DNA of 64,000 nt from the NCBI GenBank assembly GCA_010912705.1, contig POWB01000002.1:174995-238994 (forward strand). Direction: 5' to 3'. Positions 54,496-64,000 of the stretch are shown here, piece after piece (positions within the stretch are counted from its first letter, which is position 1; each line of letters opens with the position of its first letter). This DNA is from Halochromatium sp. (lineage in GTDB: Bacteria; Pseudomonadota; Gammaproteobacteria; Chromatiales; Chromatiaceae). Both the position numbers and the translations under genes were made by a program. The notes beneath the pieces were generated by a model. It did no database searches, had not been told where the DNA came from, and worked only from the letters and a program-made list of their open reading frames with translations.

Positions 54496-56319
54496 ATGCT
54501 GTCGGCGATCGAGCCGACGATCGAGCCAACCAACAGTGCGCTCGTTGTGCCGGCTTGGCGCCGCCGGCTTTTTGCTGGCCTGGTCGTTTTGACCATGGCC
54601 ATGGCGCTTGGGCTGATGATTTGGACACTGCAGGCTGGCGGTTTCGATGGGCTGGATGCACTGCTGGTGCTCTGCTTTGCCATCACCTTACCTTGGAGCC
54701 TGATCGGATTCTGGAATGCGGTCATTGGGCTGCTGGTGATGCGTCTGGCGGCTGAGCCGGCGAGGGCGGTCTGTCCACTGCTCGCCCCGCTCGATGATCA
54801 GTCACCCATCGACAGCAGCACGGCGCTGCTGAGCTGCATCCGTAACGAGGATGCAGCAGCGGTTGCGCGCAATCTAGATCGAATGATCGATGAGCTGGCC
54901 GATGCGGGTGTCGCCGAGCAGTTTCATGTCTATGTGCTCAGCGACTCAAGCTGGCCCGAGGTGATCGCCGCTGAAGAGGAGCATGTCGGTTGGCTCGCCG
55001 ATCGCTGGCGCGGGGTGATGAAGGTCAGCTATCGCCGGCGCGCTGAGAATCCTGGCTTCAAGGCTGGGAATGTTCGCGACTTCTGCGAGCGTTGGGGGCA
55101 GGCGCACGACTTTATGCTGGTGCTCGATGCCGATAGCCTGATGGCGGCCGAGACCATCCTGCGCATGCTGCGTACCTTGCAGGCACAGCCACAGCTCGGC
55201 ATCTTGCAGACGCTAACGGTTGGGCTGCCGAGCGATAGCGCCTTCGCCCGGCCGTTTCAGTTCGGCATGCGCTTGGGCATGAAGAGCTATAGCATCGGCG
55301 CGGCCTGGTGGCAGGGCGATGCCGGTCCCTACTGGGGGCACAATGCGCTGATCCGGCTGCGGCCTTTCATTGCGCACTGCGAACTGCCGTTCCTGGCCGG
55401 GCAGGGGCCGCTCTCCGGCTGGATCTTGAGCCATGATCAACTCGAGGCAGCCTGGATGCGTCGCGCTGGCTACCAGGTGCGGGTGATGCCGATCGAAGGC
55501 GGTAGTTGGGAGGAGAATCCGCCAACCCTGCTCGAATTTATCCGCCGCGACCTGCGTTGGTGCCAGGGCAACATGCAGTATCTGCGGCTTGGGCCTGAAC
55601 AGCTCGCAGGTCTGCATCCGGTGAGTCGTTGGCAGCTAAGGTTGGCGGTGATGATGTTCTTGGCCTCGCCGGCCTGGCTGTTGTTGATGCTGGTGGGCGT
55701 GCTCCGGCTCGGTTTGGGTGAGGCAGGGCCGGTGTACTTGCCGGGCCCAGGTGTGGCGCTATTCGCGCTGGTGATGGGCATGGTCTTTGCGCCCAAGCTA
55801 GCGACACTGATTGATCTGTTGAGCACCCCTGGTGGGCGCCAGCGCTTTGGTGGTGGTGCGCGCTTGCTCCTAAGCAGTCTCACCGAGGTCGGCTTCAGCA
55901 CGCTGCTGGCGCCGATCATGGCAATCGCTCATAGCCTGTTCTTGGCTGGCCTGCTCTTTGGGCGCGCCGTCGTCTGGGGACCGCAGCGGCGGCAGACCCA
56001 TGGTGTGCATCCGCTTGCGGCCCTGCGCCGGCTGTGGCCGCAGACGCTGTTGGGGGTCTTCGGTGTGGTCTGGCTCGCCCTGCATGCACCACCAGGTGCG
56101 CTGGTGATCTCGCCATTCTTTGTCGGCGCCCTGCTTGCCGTCCCTCTTGCTGTCAGCTCTGCGGTGCCAGCGCTGGGTCGTTTCCTGACTCGAATCGGGC
56201 TTTGGCGCACCCCGGATGAGGTCGAGCCGGCACCGCTGGTGCGTGCGATCAAGCCTGATTTGGCTGCTGTTGCTCCGCCTCTGGCTGCTGCATCGGCCAC
56301 AACGGTCATGCGTTTGTAA
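54496..56319 (+). CDS. opgH: glucan glucosyltransferase OpgH (MdoH)
   Basis: 607 aa from ATG 54496 (an upstream TTG at 54466 adds 10 residues; start uncertain). Two N-terminal membrane helices, a family-2 glycosyltransferase domain with SCIRNEDAAAVARNLDRM, LDADS, GHNALIRL and the RRDLRWCQGNMQ (R-x-x-R-W) motif, and about five to six C-terminal membrane helices. It makes the beta-1,2 backbone of osmoregulated periplasmic glucans from UDP-glucose. The usual opgG partner is not adjacent. Shorter than E. coli MdoH (about 850 aa), mostly at the N-terminus. Confidence 0.88.
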   Translation: MLSAIEPTIEPTNSALVVPAWRRRLFAGLVVLTMAMALGLMIWTLQAGGFDGLDALLVLCFAITLPWSLIGFWNAVIGLLVMRLAAEPARAVCPLLAPLDDQSPIDSSTALLSCIRNEDAAAVARNLDRMIDELADAGVAEQFHVYVLSDSSWPEVIAAEEEHVGWLADRWRGVMKVSYRRRAENPGFKAGNVRDFCERWGQAHDFMLVLDADSLMAAETILRMLRTLQAQPQLGILQTLTVGLPSDSAFARPFQFGMRLGMKSYSIGAAWWQGDAGPYWGHNALIRLRPFIAHCELPFLAGQGPLSGWILSHDQLEAAWMRRAGYQVRVMPIEGGSWEENPPTLLEFIRRDLRWCQGNMQYLRLGPEQLAGLHPVSRWQLRLAVMMFLASPAWLLLMLVGVLRLGLGEAGPVYLPGPGVALFALVMGMVFAPKLATLIDLLSTPGGRQRFGGGARLLLSSLTEVGFSTLLAPIMAIAHSLFLAGLLFGRAVVWGPQRRQTHGVHPLAALRRLWPQTLLGVFGVVWLALHAPPGALVISPFFVGALLAVPLAVSSAVPALGRFLTRIGLWRTPDEVEPAPLVRAIKPDLAAVAPPLAAASATTVMRL

Positions 56320-56469
56320 CTGGGTTGCATCGGTGGCAATCAGCGATGCCCCGCTGTGTCAGCAGTCGCTTATGCCTTTATTGGCGCTGCTGGGGTTGCG
56401 GAGTCGATCTAGGAGCGCTATGCTCCGTCGATTAACCTGACAAGAAATCCGATTCGGAGCAGGCCGGCC

Positions 56470-56670
56470 ATGAAAGAAGGCATTCATCCAGACTATCAAG
56501 ACGTCAAAGTCGTCTGCAGTTGCGGCAATACGTTCAACACCCGCTCAACACTCAAAGACGAGCTGCACGTCGAGGTCTGTTCCGCCTGCCATCCGTTCTA
56601 TACGGGCAAGCAGAAGATCCTCGACACCGGTGGCCGAGTCGACAAGTTCCGTCGTAAGTACGGTCGCTGA
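56470..56670 (+). CDS. rpmE: 50S ribosomal protein L31, zinc-binding form
   Basis: 66 aa, [20 protein letters not shown], with the four zinc cysteines in CSCGNTF and [13 protein letters not shown], so the C+ type. It binds the large subunit at the intersubunit bridge. An upstream inverted repeat GGAGC-GCTAT-GCTCC near 56412-56426 may be regulatory. Confidence 0.97.
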   Translation: MKEGIHPDYQDVKVVCSCGNTFNTRSTLKDELHVEVCSACHPFYTGKQKILDTGGRVDKFRRKYGR

Positions 56671-56766
56671 GCGCGGTCACGCGAACGCATCTGCTGTTAC
56701 ACTCTTTCGGCGCCGCCGCGCCTCTTTGCGCTCGTCCGGCGCTCAATCGCCAATGGAGCGCCCTCC

Positions 56767-58017
56767 ATGTCCGACGCTAGAAAACCCGATGCCGATGCGG
56801 AGCTGAACGCGGCCGCGCTCGCCTATCACGAGACACCAAGGCCCGGGAAGACCGCCATCGAGATCACCAAGTCCGCGGCAACTCAGCGCGACCTCTCGCT
56901 GGCTTACACCCCCGGGGTCGCCGAGCCGGTGCGGCGCATCCAGGCCAACGCTGAGGATGCCTACCGCTATACGAATCGGGGCAACCTGGTGGCGGTGATC
57001 ACGGATGGGACCGCGGTATTGGGGCTGGGTAATGTCGGTGCACTCGCCGGCAAGCCAGTGATGGAGGGCAAGGCGGTGCTGTTCAAGCGCTTCGCTGATA
57101 TCGATGTCTTCGATATCGAGGTCGATGCCGAAACGCCCGCGGACTTCATCGAGACCGTAGTCCGGATCGCGCCAACCTTTGGTGGGATCAACCTCGAAGA
57201 CCTGGCCGCGCCCCATTGTTTTGATGTCGAGCAGGCGCTGATCGAGCGTCTGGATATCCCTGTCTTCCATGATGACCAGCACGGTACCGCGATCATTATT
57301 GCGGCAGGTCTGCTCAACGCGCTCGAATTGCAGGGCAAAGCGCTGGCCGATGCGCATGTCGTCGTGCTTGGTGCTGGGGCAGCTGGTATCGCATCGATCA
57401 AACTGCTGATCGAACTCGGAGCAAGCCCTGACAAGATCCTGACCATCGACCGCAAGGGTGTCATCCACAAGGGGCGCACCGATCTGAATCGTCACAAAGC
57501 CGCGATCGCGGTCGAGACCGAGCGGCGAACACTCGCGGATGCCTTCGCAGGCGCCGATGTCTTCATCGGGCTCTCGGGGCCAGACTTGGTCAGCGCGGAG
57601 ATGCTGGCGTCGATGGCGCCGCAGCCGATCGTCTTTGCGCTCTCAAACCCGGTACCTGAGATCCGCCCTGAGGTTGCGCTCAAGGTCCGTGATGACCTGA
57701 TCATGGCGACGGGCCGCTCGGATTATCCGAATCAGGTCAACAATGTGCTCGGCTTCCCCTTTATCTTCCGCGGCGCGTTGGATGTGCGCGCCTCGCGCAT
57801 CAATACGGCCATGTGCATCGCGGCCGTGCACGCGCTCAAGGATCTGACCAAAGAGCCGGTTCCGGCCTCGGTGCTCGATGCCTACGGGCTCAGTGCGCTA
57901 ACGCGCGGGCCGGACTACATCATCCCAAAGCCGTTAGACCCCCGGCTGCGCGAGACCGTCTCCGCAGCGGTGGCGCGGGCAGCAGTTGCCAGTGGTGTCG
58001 CCCGAATGAGGCCCTAA
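56767..58017 (+). CDS. malic enzyme, short bacterial form
   Basis: 416 aa, the malic-enzyme domain of the MaeB type but without the C-terminal phosphotransacetylase domain. SLAYTPGVAEPVRRI, NRGNLVAVITDGTAVLGLGN, FHDDQHGTAIIIAAGLLNAL, VVLGAGAAGIASIKLL for NAD(P), and FALSNPVPEI. It oxidatively decarboxylates malate to pyruvate; cofactor choice (NAD or NADP) cannot be decided by eye. It precedes citrate synthase by about 440 bp. Confidence 0.94.
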   Translation: MSDARKPDADAELNAAALAYHETPRPGKTAIEITKSAATQRDLSLAYTPGVAEPVRRIQANAEDAYRYTNRGNLVAVITDGTAVLGLGNVGALAGKPVMEGKAVLFKRFADIDVFDIEVDAETPADFIETVVRIAPTFGGINLEDLAAPHCFDVEQALIERLDIPVFHDDQHGTAIIIAAGLLNALELQGKALADAHVVVLGAGAAGIASIKLLIELGASPDKILTIDRKGVIHKGRTDLNRHKAAIAVETERRTLADAFAGADVFIGLSGPDLVSAEMLASMAPQPIVFALSNPVPEIRPEVALKVRDDLIMATGRSDYPNQVNNVLGFPFIFRGALDVRASRINTAMCIAAVHALKDLTKEPVPASVLDAYGLSALTRGPDYIIPKPLDPRLRETVSAAVARAAVASGVARMRP

Positions 58018-58459
58018 TCCGGTCCCAATCTCATCTGATCTCAGGATCTCAACCGTCTGGCTCTGCCTTGGCCGATCCTATAAACACCATTACCACGGCA
58101 AGGCAGAACAGCTGTAGCGGCTACAGCCGTCGAGCGGAGACTCAAGGCGGCACCTTTCCTGCTAGGCGATCTTCGAGCATAAGGTTCGGATGGCAGAGGC
58201 TAGGCTCGCGTAGAATGGTGGCGTTTGGACTGAGAGACCGTCCTGGCCGCGGCTAGGGCGGGCGCTTGGGGTGGCCCAGGCGGGGCTAAAACCCGTCCTG
58301 AATGCTCTACTATTGTGCAGGCTGCCCCGACTCAGTGCGTGCGCATCGACTCATTCATTCGCCTGTTGACCTTCAACCCTCAGGCTGAACATCCTCACCG
58401 GCGTACCAACGAAAACCGCTGCGTCGAGTTGAGGGGACTGATAGACGGGAGAGAGATCT
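58018..58459. other. 442-bp non-coding region between malic enzyme and gltA
   Basis: Holds two inverted repeats: CTGCCTTG (58063-58070) with CAAGGCAG (58099-58106), and a tight hairpin GCTGTAG-CGG-CTACAGC (58111-58127), which may end the malic-enzyme transcript. The right half presumably has the gltA promoter. I see no RNA gene or ORF with a ribosome site. Confidence 0.5.
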
Positions 58460-59756
<1,297 letters not shown>

Positions 59757-59758
<2 letters not shown>

Positions 59759-59773
59759 GCGATTGCCGGAAAA
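59757..59773 (+). repeat. GGCGATTGCCGGAAAA repeat copy 3 after gltA
   Basis: AGGCGATTGCCGGAAAA starts within the gltA stop codon (TAGGCGATTGCCGG) and is shared with the stop-flanking copies near 14072 and 14393. The downstream flank (TAGGATTTTCG at 59790) is loosely the inverse, as in copy 2. Confidence 0.6.
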
Positions 59774-59808
59774 GCTCATACCGAATGGCGTAGGATTTTC
59801 GTTTGCCT

Positions 59809-60525
59809 TCAAGGAGCGTCGTCGGGAGCATAGCCGGGCTCATGCTGTAATAGGCGTTCGACCGCGTCGACATCCAGTCCTCGCTCGGGTCGCTCCGAGA
59901 TCGCGCTCAGCGGCGGATTGCGCCGAGCGCGATCTGGCAGCACGACGAGCTCAACGGGGATCTCGCCAGCGACGAAGGCGAAGGTTGGATGCAACTGCCG
60001 ACGACCATCCGCATAGCGATGCTGGCGATCGCTGGCCTGCCAGGGGATGCCTTTGTCGATCAGTCGGAATACGATGGGGCGGGTATCGTCTGCAAACAGA
60101 TGCAGACGCACGCCCTGTTCGAGCGAGGCTGTGCCTGACACCGAGGGTCCAACCAGGCGTGGCTCGAACTCGGCGAAGGCTTGCATTGCCGCGAGCGCCT
60201 GTTCGCGCAGGGCGGTCGTAATCGACTGCTGAGTCTCGGGCTGGAAGAGCCGATACTCGTCTTCGAGTGCCGCCTGAATCTCAGCATTATCTGGCCAACA
60301 GCGTCGGTTGCTGATGCCAAGCCGCTCGACGGCCTTGCGTCGCGCGCGATCGAGCTCAAGTGCCCCCTGCTCGCGCATCAGGCGGGCCGCTTCATAGGCC
60401 AATTGTCGCCGTTGTCCGGCGCAGGCGCTGCGAGCGGCTGGTTTTGCACTATTCTTATACGGGTCTGGCGTCAGGCTTGGCTTGCGTGAGTGGCGGCCGA
60501 GTCGGCTCCCATGGCGTCTTGGCAT
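59809..60525 (-). CDS. hypothetical protein, 238 aa
   Basis: No enzyme motif recognised. The N-terminal 50 residues are basic and disordered (PRRHGSRLGRHSRKP), so the real start may be further in. A helical region (AYEAARLMREQGALELDRAR, then RRKAVERLGI) precedes a beta-rich part (VRLHLFADDTRPIVFRLIDK, FVAGEIPVELVVL). I believe similar proteins of unknown function exist in other gammaproteobacteria. It is divergent from pilM. Confidence 0.65.
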   Translation of the reverse strand: MPRRHGSRLGRHSRKPSLTPDPYKNSAKPAARSACAGQRRQLAYEAARLMREQGALELDRARRKAVERLGISNRRCWPDNAEIQAALEDEYRLFQPETQQSITTALREQALAAMQAFAEFEPRLVGPSVSGTASLEQGVRLHLFADDTRPIVFRLIDKGIPWQASDRQHRYADGRRQLHPTFAFVAGEIPVELVVLPDRARRNPPLSAISERPERGLDVDAVERLLQHEPGYAPDDAP

Positions 60526-60669
60526 TGGTACTGTTGTCGTTTCGGTTGCGGCTGATGCGGTTTCGGTTTTTTGATCGAGCGATGATGATCGAGCGATAAT
60601 GATATAGTGCGGCTAAGGTTAAGAAATTCTAAGCTTTTAGCCTCTACTCGAGGAGACGTCTGACGCGGA

Positions 60670-61740
60670 ATGTTTGGATTCGGCCAGAAACAACGTCCAC
60701 TGCTCGGCATCGATATCGGCTCGACCGCTATCAAGCTGGTTGAGCTGGCGCCCTGCTCCGCCAGTGGGCCGGAGCACTGCCGTGTGGAAGCCTTGGCACT
60801 CGAGCCGCTGCCCGCGCATACCTTAGTCGAAAAAAAGATCGCTGAGGTCAGCCAGGTCGGCGAGGCGGTTGCTACAGCCCTGCGCCGCTCTAAGTCGAAG
60901 ACCAAGCGCGCGGCAGTTGCCGTGGCGGGCTCGGCGGTCATCACCAAGGTGCTGTCTCTGAGCGCCGAACTCTCCGACGCCGAGATGGAGGCACAAATCC
61001 AGCTCGAGGCCGATCAGTATGTGCCCTATCCCCTAGAGGAGGTCAACCTCGACTTCGATGTGATCGGGCCAACCCAGGGCTCCGCTGGGATGGTTGATGT
61101 CCTGCTCGCGGCCTCGCGGCAGGAGAATGTCGACGATCGGGTCGCAGCCCTTGAGCTGGCGGGGTTGACGGTTGAGATCGTCGACATCGAGTCGAACGCA
61201 GTCGAGAATGCCTGCGGTGTCTTGCTGGCTGCTTCCGAGTCCGGCGCGGATCGACTCACTGCGGTGGTCGACATCGGCGCGACGACGACGACGCTGCACG
61301 TCCTACGTGCCGGACAGAACATCTACGCCCGCGAGCAGAGCTTTGGCGGCCAACAGCTGCTTGAGGAGGTTCAACGTCGGGCTGGGATTGGGCGCGACGA
61401 GGCCCTATCGCAGCTCCTCACAACACCGCTGCCCCAGTCGCTGCAGACCGAGGTGCTCGGCCCCTTCCAAGATGCCTTGGCGCGGCAGTTGGCGCGTGCC
61501 CTGCAGTTCTTCTACTCGACAAGCGCCTATAGTCAGGTCGATGAGGTTCTGTTGACCGGTAGTGTAACGCAGGTGCCAGCGCTGGCGCACCCGCTTGCCG
61601 AGCGACTAGCACTGCCGGTACGCATTGCCGATCCCTTTGCCGAGATGGCCTTATCTGCTGATCTCGATCCTAAGCTGCTGCAGCAGGGGCGCAATACGAT
61701 GCTGGTCGCGGTTGGGCTGGCGATGCGCCGGTTTCGTTGA
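60670..61740 (+). CDS. pilM: type IV pilus assembly protein PilM
   Basis: 356 aa. Actin-like ATPase fold: GIDIGSTAIKLVEL at the start, EADQYVPYPLEEVNLDFDVI, VVDIGATTTTLHV for phosphate 2, and LLTGSVTQVPALA. It binds the PilN cytoplasmic tail inside the cell and starts the pilMNOPQ operon. GAGGAG lies about 14 nt upstream. Divergent from the hypothetical gene. Confidence 0.95.
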   Translation: MFGFGQKQRPLLGIDIGSTAIKLVELAPCSASGPEHCRVEALALEPLPAHTLVEKKIAEVSQVGEAVATALRRSKSKTKRAAVAVAGSAVITKVLSLSAELSDAEMEAQIQLEADQYVPYPLEEVNLDFDVIGPTQGSAGMVDVLLAASRQENVDDRVAALELAGLTVEIVDIESNAVENACGVLLAASESGADRLTAVVDIGATTTTLHVLRAGQNIYAREQSFGGQQLLEEVQRRAGIGRDEALSQLLTTPLPQSLQTEVLGPFQDALARQLARALQFFYSTSAYSQVDEVLLTGSVTQVPALAHPLAERLALPVRIADPFAEMALSADLDPKLLQQGRNTMLVAVGLAMRRFR

Positions 61741-61743
61741 CCC

Positions 61744-62334
61744 ATGGCGCGGATCAATCTCCTCCCCTGGCGAGAGCAAGAGCGCCGTCGCCGTCAGCGC
61801 GACTTGGGTATCTTCGCCGCGGCTGCGCTCGGCTCGGTCCTGCTGATCGGGGTGCTGCTCAAGTTCCAGATCGATGCCATGATCGATGCGCAGGGCGCTC
61901 GCAATGCCTATCTGGAAGGGCAGATTGCGGTCCTCAATCGGCGCATTCGAGAGATCAATGAGCTAGAGAAGAAGAAGGCTGATCTACTGGCGCGGATGGG
62001 GGTGATTCAAGCCCTGCAAGAAAGCCGCCCAGAGATCGTGCGTCTGCTCGATCAACTGGTCGATGCGGTGCCTGCTGGGCTGTTCTTGACCAAGCTGCAG
62101 CAAGAAGGGGGACGTGTGACGATTGAGGGACGCGCCCAGTCGAATGCGCGCGTCTCGGCCTTGATGCGCAATATCGAGGCCTCGGCATGGATTGGTAAGC
62201 CGGAGCTGCTGCTGATCGAGAATAAGGATGAGACCGGCACTGGCTTCAGCCATTTCCGGCTGCGCTTTGAGCAGACGCGACCAGCGTCTGTCAAGGCTGA
62301 TGAGACCCTCGCCTTGACGCTTGGAGGTCGCTGA
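61744..62334 (+). CDS. pilN: type IV pilus assembly protein PilN
   Basis: 196 aa. Begins MARINLLPWREQERRRRQ, the INLLPWR motif that PilM binds, then one membrane helix (about residues 22-40) and a periplasmic coiled coil plus ferredoxin-like domain. Three bp after pilM and sharing one base with pilO (TGATGG). Confidence 0.95.
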   Translation: MARINLLPWREQERRRRQRDLGIFAAAALGSVLLIGVLLKFQIDAMIDAQGARNAYLEGQIAVLNRRIREINELEKKKADLLARMGVIQALQESRPEIVRLLDQLVDAVPAGLFLTKLQQEGGRVTIEGRAQSNARVSALMRNIEASAWIGKPELLLIENKDETGTGFSHFRLRFEQTRPASVKADETLALTLGGR

Positions 62335-62927
62335 TGGATCTCAATGAGCTCGATTTCAATAACATCAGCGAATGGCCGCTCGCGGCCAAGGCGGTGCTCA
62401 TTGCCTTTGGCTGTGGGCTGATCGGCTTTGGCTGGTATCACTTCATTACCAGCGGCCAGATCGAGCAGCTAGAGCGCGCCGAGAAAAAGGAGCTGGAGCT
62501 GCGCCAGAGCTTTGAGCAGAAGCAGCATAAAGCCGCTAACCTGGAGAAATATCGGCAACAGTTGGCAGAGATGGAGGAATCCTTCGGTGCCATGCTGCGC
62601 CAACTTCCTGACCAGACCGAGGTGGCCTCGCTGCTGGTCGATGTATCTCAAACTGGTCTGGCGTCGGGACTCGAGTTCGAGCTGTTTCAGCCCTCAGGCG
62701 AGGTCAACAAAGACTTTTATGCGGAGCTGCCGATTCGAGTCCGGGTGCGTGGGCGTTATCACGCGTTCGCGACCTTTATTAGCGGTCTTGCGGCATTGCC
62801 ACGGATCGTGACGGTGCACAATATCCAGATCGGTGGTGATGACGAGCGGGGCGCGGCAATGGCTCCAATGACCCTTGGGGCCATTGTCAAGACCTATCGC
62901 TACCTGGATGAGTCGGGGGTTCAATGA
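62334..62927 (+). CDS. pilO: type IV pilus assembly protein PilO
   Basis: 197 aa. Short cytoplasmic N-terminus, one membrane helix (VLIAFGCGLIGFGWYHF), coiled coil (EQLERAEKKELELRQSFEQK) and a ferredoxin-like domain ending in PMTLGAIVKTYRYLDE. Forms the PilNO heterodimer of the inner-membrane alignment complex. Overlaps pilP by 4 bp (ATGA). Confidence 0.95.
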   Translation: MDLNELDFNNISEWPLAAKAVLIAFGCGLIGFGWYHFITSGQIEQLERAEKKELELRQSFEQKQHKAANLEKYRQQLAEMEESFGAMLRQLPDQTEVASLLVDVSQTGLASGLEFELFQPSGEVNKDFYAELPIRVRVRGRYHAFATFISGLAALPRIVTVHNIQIGGDDERGAAMAPMTLGAIVKTYRYLDESGVQ

Positions 62928-63481
62928 GGAGCGCCGTGCTGCGATTAGACCGCTGCAGATCAGCGCCTGGCTTGCGTATTGTTATGGCGAGCACCCTCGT
63001 TCTGGTCGCGGCCTGCGCCGACCCGGGGATGTCTGAGCTCGAAGCCTATGCCGGGCGAGTGAAGGCGCGACCCGCCGGGCCGCTTGAGCCGGTCCCGGAG
63101 ATCGCCTTGGTAGCGCCTTTCCCCTATCAGCCGAATGAGCGGCGTGATCCCTTCGCGATGGATCAGCAGGCGGCTGATGTGGCGAAAAAGCCTGAACCCA
63201 ATGGTATCTCGCCTGACCCGATGCGTCCAAAGGAGCCGTTAGAGGCGTTCTCGCTTGACTCACTACGCATGGTAGGAACCCTTGAACAGTACGGGACGCG
63301 CTGGGCGCTGATTATGACGCGGGAGGGGATATTGCACCGGGTGCGGACAGGGAATTATCTCGGCCGCAACTACGGCAAGATCATCCGCATCGATCTGACT
63401 GAGCTGCTGCTGACTGAGATTGTCGAGAAGGCCCCTGGAGAATGGGATCAGCGGCAGGCATCGATGACACTCAAACAATAA
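62924..63481 (+). CDS. pilP: type IV pilus lipoprotein PilP
   Basis: 185 aa with a lipoprotein signal: LVLVAAC, with lipid-bearing Cys near residue 30. The C-terminal beta domain has the PilP pattern FSLDSLRMVGTLEQYGTRWALI and RVRTGNYLGRNYGKI. It links PilNO to the secretin PilQ in the periplasm. Confidence 0.94.
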   Translation: MRSAVLRLDRCRSAPGLRIVMASTLVLVAACADPGMSELEAYAGRVKARPAGPLEPVPEIALVAPFPYQPNERRDPFAMDQQAADVAKKPEPNGISPDPMRPKEPLEAFSLDSLRMVGTLEQYGTRWALIMTREGILHRVRTGNYLGRNYGKIIRIDLTELLLTEIVEKAPGEWDQRQASMTLKQ

Positions 63482-63494
63482 GTGGTAGGCGACC

Positions 63495-64000
63495 ATGAAT
63501 CAATCTAGGCCTTGGCTGCGGCCTGTTCTCGAACGAACGGATCGAACGGATCGAACGCAGGGGTTGTCTCTGGTCGCTGGACTTCTGGCTTGCCTGATGA
63601 TGACTCCGCTGCTGGGCGCGACGCTTGAGGTTGCTGAATTTGCATCCTTGCCTGGTAATCAGGTAGAGATCGATCTGGTCTTTTCAGGTGTGCCACCGAA
63701 GCCAAGCGATTTTGCAACCGAGAATCCGGCGCGGATCGCGATTGACTTCCCAGGTGCTGGAAACCAGCTCGGCCGCCAGTCGATTCCAATTGGCCTGGGC
63801 GTGGCGCATAGTCTGGTTGCGATCGAGGCCAGTGACCGCACGCGAGTCGTCATCAATCTCACCGATAGCGCGCCCTATACCATCAAAACCGAGGGTAACC
63901 GGGTGCGAGTCGCATTGAACCCAGAGCGAGCTGCAGCCGTCCCTCAGGCACCAAGCCGGACCACTGGCTTTGGCCCCGCGCGCTCGACGCGGAGCGCGCG
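63495..64000 (+). CDS. pilQ: type IV pilus secretin PilQ, N-terminal part (cut by window edge)
   Basis: From ATG 63495, 168 residues are visible: a signal peptide (LSLVAGLLACLMMTPLLGA) and an AMIN domain (VEIDLVFSGVPPKPSDF..., ARIAIDFPGAG, TRVVINLTDSAPYTI), which binds peptidoglycan. The start has CGAACGGAT repeated twice plus a partial copy (63534-63557), coding RTDRTDRT. The secretin itself lies beyond the window. Confidence 0.93.
   Translation, partial: MNQSRPWLRPVLERTDRTDRTQGLSLVAGLLACLMMTPLLGATLEVAEFASLPGNQVEIDLVFSGVPPKPSDFATENPARIAIDFPGAGNQLGRQSIPIGLGVAHSLVAIEASDRTRVVINLTDSAPYTIKTEGNRVRVALNPERAAAVPQAPSRTTGFGPARSTRSA

Noticed and set aside
58018..58459. tRNA or small RNA gene in the malic enzyme-gltA gap
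   Set aside because: Hairpins are present but no cloverleaf, CCA end or T-loop GGTTCGA pattern was seen.

Overview
The window looks like chromosome from a purple sulfur bacterium (Gammaproteobacteria, probably Chromatiaceae). The main reason is an uninterrupted fifteen-gene dsr operon in the order A-B-E-F-H-C-M-K-L-J-O-P-N-R-S (17736-32035), the arrangement known from Allochromatium vinosum for oxidising stored sulfur globules through reverse sulfite reductase. GC-rich coding sequence, pyrophosphate-linked enzymes typical of phototrophs, and gammaproteobacterial synteny (trxA-rho; fau-6S RNA-zapA; pilMNOPQ) agree. Species cannot be set from the sequence.

Layout. 1-6873: murU (cut by the window edge), a PqiA-like membrane protein, rho and trxA on the minus strand, then rhlB and a secreted double-thioredoxin protein on the plus strand. 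7132-12217: pta and ackA (4-bp overlap) and an acetolactate synthase-like enzyme with an extra cysteine cluster. 12252-14749: small genes (hemerythrin-like, pterin dehydratase, thiamine-binding, hypotheticals). 14867-17170: a minus-strand group of four, comprising a DsrC-like protein without cysteines, an orphan Cas6/Cmx6-like RNA-endonuclease-family protein and two unknowns. 17467-32035: the dsr operon with a good sigma70-type promoter and a strong hairpin between dsrC and dsrM. 32144-32834: an atypical two-gene module that may be a toxin/immunity pair. 32910-41927: housekeeping genes (rpiA, ilvA, fau, 6S RNA, zapA, a zapB-like gene, ygfB, pepP, ubiH, ubiI). 42042-44141: accessory DNA (truncated Uma2 gene and a PD-(D/E)XK/AAA family gene). 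44591-53834: a pyrophosphate-centred region with PPi-dependent phosphofructokinase, a conserved unknown, two tandem membrane pyrophosphatases of different potassium signature, ilvD, and soluble pyrophosphatase. 53867-64000: DUF1840, opgH, L31, malic enzyme, citrate synthase, an unknown and the start of pilMNOPQ.

How the parts fit. DsrEFH and DsrC deliver sulfur to DsrAB, DsrL supplies NAD(P)-linked electron transfer, DsrMKJOP is the membrane redox complex, DsrN makes siroheme amide, and DsrR and DsrS are accessory. PPi-PFK, the two ion-pumping pyrophosphatases and soluble PPase suggest that PPi is used as an energy carrier. The most promising unexplained unit is the cysteine-less DsrC / orphan Cas6 group next to the dsr operon; no CRISPR array, other cas gene, tRNA, rRNA or complete insertion sequence was seen.
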